Below the pieces are notes generated by a model that was not told the origin of the DNA, did not search any database, and saw only the letters and a program-made list of their open reading frames with translations. A stretch of 32,608 nt of DNA from a virus: positions 1 through 32,608 of the IMG/VR virus record IMGVR_UViG_3300042484_002100; one strand, 5' to 3'. Shown in pieces: positions 28,017 through 32,608 of the stretch (positions within the stretch are counted from its first letter, which is position 1; each line of letters begins with the position of its first letter). The translations under genes and the position numbers were made by a program.

Positions 28017-29230
28017 CGCTTTCCCCCCTTCAATGCTGCGCGCCTGGTGTCCCGCCGCTGCTCCCGGTTGAGCGGTGGCGTCAGGCGCTGCTCCAAGTCT
28101 GCCAAAATAGGCAGCCAGTGGCTCTCGAAAATGGTTCCGCTGTCGTACTGCTCCGCGAATTTGCGGGCGCTCTGCGCTCGCCCCTGGTCCCCGTTGGAGG
28201 CGTAGGAAGCCTCAAGCGCCGCCACGATCGAGTCGACCCTCGGGGCGCTGAACCATGAAGCCATGCCTTCGTCCCACTCGGGTTGCCCTTCAACGAGCCA
28301 GCCGCTCCCCGCGTCTGTGAGCTCGGGTTGCGCTGTCCAGTTATTTGTGATGACCGGGAGCCCGCAGCTCTGCGCTTCGATAACGGGTATCCCGAATCCT
28401 TCCCCTCTGCTGGGTGAAAGTAAAACGCTCCCCATGCGATAAACCTGGGGCATTTCCTCTGTTGGAATTCCTGCGCGGTACTGGTATTGCGGAACGATTC
28501 GCACCCGGTCCAGCGGGCAGTTCGTTGCCTTCAGCAGCCTGATAATATTCACGCCGCTTGCCAGCCCCATGCTCTCCGTGTGCAGGTAAAGCCAGGCGTC
28601 GCTGTGGCGTTGCGCAAAGGCTCCCCATGCCTGCAGCAATTCCCCCCAGCTCTTGCGCGGTGGCAGCCCTTTGTTTGCCGCGTTGACGACCGTCACGTGC
28701 ACGCCGCTTTCGGGGATGCCGAGGTTGCGTCTGAAGTTTGGTCCCTCTGGTGAAAAGAGGCGCGTGTTGATTGCGTGCGGGGCGTAGTGGACATCCTTCA
28801 GCCCCTCTGCCTCGAGGCGCGCCTTGCCGAATTTGGACATGGCGATCGGAATCCGTGGGCTCTTTCCTTCCTTGAACCACTGCGCCACCGGTTCCGGGCA
28901 GGGATCGTGATCGATCGGCACCCATGCTGCGAGCTTGCAGTCATCCCAGAGGGGTCCCTTGATGGTCCAAACGTCGTAGAGGGTGATCCCCCAGCCCTGC
29001 TCTTGCACGTAGTTGCGAATGTGGGCGCCTGCGATGTCATTGCTCCAGCCGTCGTATCCCTGTGGCAATACTGGGATTCCGTTCCAATCGAGAACCGATC
29101 CGGCGAGCCCGTAGTTTGCGACGACCGCCACATCGTGTCCCTGTGCCTTGAGGCGTGGCGCGAGCTCTGCCACCTGTGTGCCGTATCCCGTTCCGGTCCA
29201 CGGTGCATTGCTGAAAATTGCGAGCTTCAT
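28013..29230 (-). CDS. GT4-type glycosyltransferase, 405 aa
   Basis: It is a GT-B fold transferase. The N-terminal domain opens MKLAIFSNAPWTGTGYGTQV, and the donor domain has PSRGEGFGIPVIEAQSCGLP (273-292) with the EX7E pair. GGAAGGGGGAACAC precedes the start at 29230, and an ATG 12 codons upstream is less good. It lies just after the capsid gene and its hairpin. Transfer of sugar to a virion protein or to host envelope polymer is possible. Confidence 0.9.
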   Translation of the reverse strand: MKLAIFSNAPWTGTGYGTQVAELAPRLKAQGHDVAVVANYGLAGSVLDWNGIPVLPQGYDGWSNDIAGAHIRNYVQEQGWGITLYDVWTIKGPLWDDCKLAAWVPIDHDPCPEPVAQWFKEGKSPRIPIAMSKFGKARLEAEGLKDVHYAPHAINTRLFSPEGPNFRRNLGIPESGVHVTVVNAANKGLPPRKSWGELLQAWGAFAQRHSDAWLYLHTESMGLASGVNIIRLLKATNCPLDRVRIVPQYQYRAGIPTEEMPQVYRMGSVLLSPSRGEGFGIPVIEAQSCGLPVITNNWTAQPELTDAGSGWLVEGQPEWDEGMASWFSAPRVDSIVAALEASYASNGDQGRAQSARKFAEQYDSGTIFESHWLPILADLEQRLTPPLNREQRRDTRRAALKGGKR

Positions 29231-29263
29231 GTGTTCCCCCTTCCTCTTTCCCCCGGTCGTCTC

Positions 29264-29313
29264 CACCCAGGGGCGAGAGCCCCTGGGTGAATCCGTCGCG
29301 CCCTATCGGGCGC
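29264..29313 (-). terminator. Two hairpins between the capsid and glycosyltransferase genes
   Basis: On the minus strand comes first GCGCCC-GATA-GGGCGC (29313-29298), then the perfect 11-bp stem CACCCAGGGGC/GCCCCTGGGTG with loop TCTC (29289-29264). No T-run follows. It probably stabilises or partly terminates the capsid transcript so that capsid exceeds downstream products. The 89-nt gap holds no gene. Confidence 0.55.
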
Positions 29314-29319
29314 TGTTCA

Positions 29320-30504
29320 TCAGCTGTTCGCGCTGACGAGAACGCGGACCGCGTTCGTGTCGAGCAGGTTGCCGTCGACGCGGTAAAGCGTGCGCAGCGC
29401 GACCTGGTCGGTCTCGAAGTAGCGATCACTGGAACGTGCCACGTTGATCGATCCAACTTCGCGCACGATGTAGGACGGTCCGTGAAGGACCGCAACCGAC
29501 TTCGATGCGCTGCCGGCGGCAGCGAGGTTCACGTTCTCGAGGAAGCGGTAGCCCGCGATCCTGTCTGAACCTGGACCGTCAATGCCCGGCTGGAAGATGA
29601 ATTGACCCGTGGTGTCCTGGAACTTGCGAATCTTTGCGACTGCCGACGTCGACGCAAACACGACCGTGTCCTGGTTGCGATATGAAGGCTCGAGCGCGTA
29701 GATCAACGTCAAGATATCCGGAGCGTTGAAGAAAGCCGAACCCGTCGCCGTCGAAAGCGCGCCAGCGGTTGTTGCCGCAGTCACGAATCCGGTTGGCTGC
29801 ACGGTGCCGGTTCCCAGCGTGAACGCTGAGCCAGCTACGTAGGCGATCTGTCGACCGGCTGCGCGACCCACATATTCCTCGATCGGGAATGCGGCATCAG
29901 CAGCAAGCTCCGAGCTCAGAAGGGTCAAGCTTGCCAGCTTGTAGGCGCCCAGGGTCACGCTTCCGATCGTTGGATCGGCAGCGGTGATCGTGCCGCCTTC
30001 AGCCACCCATGCCGCGCTCTGATTTGCGGTCACGCGTGGAACGACGATGTCCTCACCGTTCGTGGTGCGGAGCTTGCGCGCCACATCGTAAACCGGTGCG
30101 ACGCTCGTCAGGTACTCGACGACGAAGTCAGCGAAGCCCTTTCGAACGGTTGCGTCGCCCTTAACGAGCGCGCGCAGTGCGATCTGTGCATCGCGCTTCT
30201 CGCCCGAGGCGATTGCGCGAAGCTCGGACGCAGCGTCCGTGTCGGTCTTGGCGATTTCGTGCGCCTTGACTTCGTACTTTGCGCGGAGTGAGTCGACGCG
30301 GGTTGCGCGCTCCTCAGCTTCGCTGATCTGCTGTGCCTTTGCGTCCTTGTCGGACATCGCGCCCATGATCTTGTCAAAGTCGACATTCTCCTCGGCGGTC
30401 AGCTCTCGCTTCTCATCCTGTGCGCGGGTGAGAAGTTCCTTCGCTCGCTCCCAGTCGGAAGCGCGCGACTCGAGCAGTCCCTTGACTACTTTATCGGTTG
30501 CCAT
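29320..30504 (-). CDS. Major capsid protein, HK97 fold
   Basis: The protein has 394 residues. The first 100 or so are charged and helical (delta-like scaffold: KELLTRAQDEKRELTAEENV, then DKIMGAMSDKDAKAQQISEA). The core has FVVEYLTSVAPVYDVARKLR, IVVPRVTANQSAAWVAEGG, SSELAADAAFPIEEYVGRAA and LRTLYRVDGNLLDTNAVRVL, all family-typical. The N-terminal part is probably removed by the protease encoded upstream. AAAGGAACACAAAC gives a strong start. Confidence 0.95.
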   Translation of the reverse strand: MATDKVVKGLLESRASDWERAKELLTRAQDEKRELTAEENVDFDKIMGAMSDKDAKAQQISEAEERATRVDSLRAKYEVKAHEIAKTDTDAASELRAIASGEKRDAQIALRALVKGDATVRKGFADFVVEYLTSVAPVYDVARKLRTTNGEDIVVPRVTANQSAAWVAEGGTITAADPTIGSVTLGAYKLASLTLLSSELAADAAFPIEEYVGRAAGRQIAYVAGSAFTLGTGTVQPTGFVTAATTAGALSTATGSAFFNAPDILTLIYALEPSYRNQDTVVFASTSAVAKIRKFQDTTGQFIFQPGIDGPGSDRIAGYRFLENVNLAAAGSASKSVAVLHGPSYIVREVGSINVARSSDRYFETDQVALRTLYRVDGNLLDTNAVRVLVSANS

Positions 30505-30603
30505 GTTTGTGTTCCTTTCTTTCTTGCCTTTGTTTTGTTTGCCTTCCCCGGTGCCGCCTTCAGCAGTGGTGCAGTTGCCCTCGTGCCGGCGCTCGCGGTT
30601 CAG
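30505..30603 (-). other. 99-nt leader upstream of the capsid gene
   Basis: No gene is seen. The minus strand shows a purine-rich stretch rich in A (GGCAAACAAAACAAAGGCAA and onward) ending in the capsid ribosome site, a form that suits high-level translation. I see no clear promoter here. Confidence 0.4.
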
Positions 30604-32211
30604 TTAACGCTTGGCTCTCATGAGCCGAAGCTGAAGCTCGCGGATCGATGCTGGAACCTCGACCTGTTCCATCGCCACGCTTTCGCTTGGCTCTGGCTCG
30701 GGCTCTGGCTCCGCGATCGCCCCGTGTGCTCTTTCAATAATAGCGCGCAATAGGCGCAGGTTGTCTACGTCTGTGGTTCCGTTCATTAATGAATCGATGG
30801 CGTCCCGCAGCGCGCCTGGCTCCGTGTCCATTCGCTCTGCCAAAGCTCGAACCGCTCCAAGCCCGACGGTTGACGGGTAGGCGGGTTGCATGCCGGTGAG
30901 GATCGAGCACTCGACGAGGCGGCAGTTGAGCAATTCGCGGGTCGTCCCGTCTGCGCTCCACTGGTCCCCCTTTGCTGGAATGCTAAAGCCGAAGCTGGCG
31001 CCGAAGCTGGCGCCGTCCCGCTTCAAGTTTGCCGCGAGGTCTGCCGCGTAGGTGACGTCTGGGTTGAGCTGAACCTGTGCCTTGAGCCCGCGCTCATCCT
31101 CTTGCAGAGTCAGCGTGCCGGTCTTTGTCGTCCCGAGGAACAGGGACGGATTGTGATCCTGGTATGCCTTCACTTCCCAGGTGCCCTGTTGCGTCGCTGC
31201 GATCGACTTCGAGAAAGCGCCGCGCTTGATGATTTCGGTGAAGCCCAGCGCGGGGCTCGATGGTTCGTCAAATAGGGCGATGTAGCCCGTGTAGGTGAAG
31301 CCGTCGTCACTTGCCGCCATTGATCCGGTTGTCGCCCTGTACTCGATTGCCATGCTCTTTCCCTTTCGTTGCGGTTGCGCCGCTGCGCGCTCTGCCGGCG
31401 CTTCCTCGCCTTCGATGATTCTAGTCGCCCATTGTAGGACTTTGTCTGCTCCGTCTGCGCGGGTGGGGTCGACGCCCCAGAGGTATGCCGCCACCGCGCC
31501 CGCTCCCGGGAAGCCTTCCGCCTGTGGGTCGCTGTTGTCTGGGTTGCCTTCCCAGTCGCCCCGGTGTCTGGCAATCCAGGCGCGCAGACGAAGCACTTTC
31601 TCCGTGTCTGCCTTGCCGTCTGCGAGCTGGCGCGCTTCGCGCACGGTTGCCGGTTGGAGCCCGTCTCCCGCCTTGCCTTCGCTGTGGTATTCCAGCCCCT
31701 TCGCTGCTGCCGCGCTGACGTATGCGGGCACGTCAACGATCGCGCGCTGGTCTGCTGGTGCCTGTTCCTCTGGTGCGCTTTCCGCTTGGTCGTCGCCTTC
31801 GTCGCTGCTGGTCTCACCGATCCCGTCGCTGACCGCCTGCTCGGGCGTAATCGCTCGGATGCCGAGTTCCTGGTAGGCAGCGCGGGCGCCGGCATCGTTG
31901 TCGATAGCGAGGTCGATTTCCTTGCCTTCCTCGAGGAGCTTCGCCGCCTTATATGCCTTGAATGCGTTTCCTGCGTTTGGTCCCTCTGGGAAGTCCGAGA
32001 GGTGCACTTCCTCGATTCCCGCGATTCCGTGTTCCTGAAGCCAGGCGCGGGTCTCTTGCAGCCGGTCAACGTTGCGCGCGCTGATGATGATGATTTGCGC
32101 GTCTCCGCTCATGACCGCTTCGTTCAGTCGCTCGATGATCGCTGTGTTTGGTGCGTCGCTGCCGTCGCTGGTCGTCAGGGTGCCGTCGACGTCGACGATG
32201 ATGTAGCTCAT
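30604..32211 (-). CDS. HAD-phosphatase / unknown domain / prohead protease fusion, 535 aa
   Basis: Three parts are visible. Residues 1-125 are a HAD-like phosphatase: IIVDVDGTL (Asp7, Asp9), IIISAR at 41-46 and LAIDND at 101-106. Residues 160-267 are a domain (YVSAAAAKGLEYHSEGKAGD, VREARQLADG, AYLWGVDPTRADGADKVLQW) that recalls a region of XkdF-like phage proteins. Residues 287-470 are an HK97-type U35 prohead protease, with His in YQDHNP and Ser in GASFGASFGF. An EPEPEPEP tail follows. An internal ATG at 31353 (Met287), preceded by AAAGGGAAAGAGC, could give a 249-residue protease alone, close to the usual size. Confidence 0.85.
   Translation of the reverse strand: MSYIIVDVDGTLTTSDGSDAPNTAIIERLNEAVMSGDAQIIIISARNVDRLQETRAWLQEHGIAGIEEVHLSDFPEGPNAGNAFKAYKAAKLLEEGKEIDLAIDNDAGARAAYQELGIRAITPEQAVSDGIGETSSDEGDDQAESAPEEQAPADQRAIVDVPAYVSAAAAKGLEYHSEGKAGDGLQPATVREARQLADGKADTEKVLRLRAWIARHRGDWEGNPDNSDPQAEGFPGAGAVAAYLWGVDPTRADGADKVLQWATRIIEGEEAPAERAAAQPQRKGKSMAIEYRATTGSMAASDDGFTYTGYIALFDEPSSPALGFTEIIKRGAFSKSIAATQQGTWEVKAYQDHNPSLFLGTTKTGTLTLQEDERGLKAQVQLNPDVTYAADLAANLKRDGASFGASFGFSIPAKGDQWSADGTTRELLNCRLVECSILTGMQPAYPSTVGLGAVRALAERMDTEPGALRDAIDSLMNGTTDVDNLRLLRAIIERAHGAIAEPEPEPEPSESVAMEQVEVPASIRELQLRLMRAKR
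31353..31368 (-). promoter_or_regulatory. Internal ribosome site for a protease-only product
   Basis: GAAAGGGAAAGAGC precedes the in-frame ATG at 31353-31351, as good as sites before true genes here (for example 19188 and 17998). The product would match the prohead protease domain exactly. Confidence 0.5.
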
Positions 32212-32221
32212 GGATTCCCCT

Positions 32222-32482
32222 TTACTGCCTTATTTCGAGCACTTGGCATACCTGCGTGCCGCTTTGGACTACGCCGTAAAGCACCGAGTCTGCGTCGAGT
32301 CTGATTTCAAGTTGATCGATGTGGTCGCCTTGAATTCCTGTTCCGTGCGTCACCCCTTCGCCGCCAAAGTCGATCTGCGCGAGACCAGCTCCGCCAATGA
32401 TAACCGTGCGCGGTGTGGGCGTCGCCGCGCTGACGACCGTTGCGGTCGTCGCTACGGTCACGCGATAGGCTCGCACTGCCAT
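32222..32482 (-). CDS. Unknown head-module protein, 86 aa
   Basis: A beta-rich protein opening MAVRAYRVTVATTATVVSAA, then a Gly-rich middle (TVIIGGAGLAQIDFGGEGVT) and EIRLDADSVLYGVVQSGTQV. It lies between the portal and the protease, 3 nt after the portal stop. It may be a small head or decoration protein. I do not recognise a family. Its stop is 10 nt before the protease start. Confidence 0.55.
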   Translation of the reverse strand: MAVRAYRVTVATTATVVSAATPTPRTVIIGGAGLAQIDFGGEGVTHGTGIQGDHIDQLEIRLDADSVLYGVVQSGTQVCQVLEIRQ

Positions 32483-32485
32483 CTG

Positions 32486-32608
32486 CTAAATTCCCGCGAT
32501 CTTTCGCGCCTGGTCCAGCGGTACGCCGCTTGCCACCAATTTGTCGAGCACTTCTGCTCGGGCGCGTGAATCTGCGACTGCCATCGATGGCGCTTCGTTG
32601 AGTGGCAT
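32486..32608 (-). CDS. Portal protein, C-terminal end (continues from base 34 across the junction)
   Basis: Read from 32608 it gives MPLNEAPSMAVADSRARAEV and ends ASGVPLDQARKIAGI with TAG. The first 11 residues are the same as those encoded at 34-2, and the rest completes the portal. The helical end is as expected for the family. Confidence 0.9.
   Translation of the reverse strand: MPLNEAPSMAVADSRARAEVLDKLVASGVPLDQARKIAGI
32575..32608. repeat. Right copy of the 34-nt terminal overlap
   Basis: Matches 1-34 with one difference (32576 G against 2 T). See the left copy. Dropping one copy leaves a 32,574-nt circle. Confidence 0.9.

Overview
The window is essentially a complete tailed-phage genome of siphovirus type with HK97-like head genes. 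It looks circular, or circularly permuted. The first 34 and last 34 bases match except at one position, and joining them turns two portal fragments into one 421-residue HK97-type portal. The circle would be 32,574 bp. Every gene I can support lies on the minus strand, so transcription runs from high to low coordinates and around the junction. The DNA is GC-rich. Ribosome binding sites are mostly of the form AGGGGGAAC, and many genes overlap by ATGA or abut as TAAATG.

Layout in transcription order, starting from the junction. The head module (32.6-29.3 kb) holds the portal end, a small unknown protein, a HAD-phosphatase/prohead-protease fusion and the major capsid protein. A sugar-modification cassette follows (29.2-26.8 kb) with a GT4 glycosyltransferase, a GT2 glycosyltransferase and a sugar nucleotidyltransferase. 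The connector and tail module (26.8-19.2 kb) holds the head-tail connector, tail terminator, major tail protein, a tail chaperone pair with a -1 frameshift site, an HK97-gp10-like protein, the tape measure, a minor tail protein, a fibre with a C1q-like end and a mini zinc protein. The lysis module (19.2-16.4 kb) has two holin candidates, a secreted protein with a Pro/Thr stalk and a C39-like endolysin. Next come a small protein and a calcineurin-like phosphoesterase (16.4-14.9 kb), followed by strong hairpins.

The early or middle region (14.8-3.2 kb) is served by three closely related promoters near 14.78, 12.46 and 9.88 kb. Each has a CTAGCAC block at a fixed place in its spacer, and each is followed immediately by a small hairpin with the loop sequence SSAAGGAA. 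This region carries many mini-proteins (several with cysteine pairs), a full S-adenosylmethionine synthetase (metK), a Cas4-like nuclease, a protein with an SSB-like tail, a replication-initiator-like protein, winged-helix proteins, a cytosine-C5 methyltransferase with an overlapping reading frame, a dNMP-kinase-like protein, a nuclease, an RlpA-like protein, a metallopeptidase, an HNH nuclease and a ParB-methyltransferase fusion. The packaging genes terS and terL, a small membrane protein and the portal close the circle.

I see no integrase, phage repressor, DNA polymerase or helicase. That suggests a virulent phage, or one that relies heavily on its host for replication. The host is uncertain. 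The GC-rich coding, the TTGAC/CATAGT promoters, the Pro/Thr-rich secreted protein with a PPC-like fold, and the C39-like endolysin would suit Actinomycetota or Chloroflexota, but this is only an inference. The most unusual points are the promoter-plus-hairpin family, the methyltransferase whose motif IX sits in another frame, the protease fusion with an internal start, and the combination of metK with two methyltransferases.
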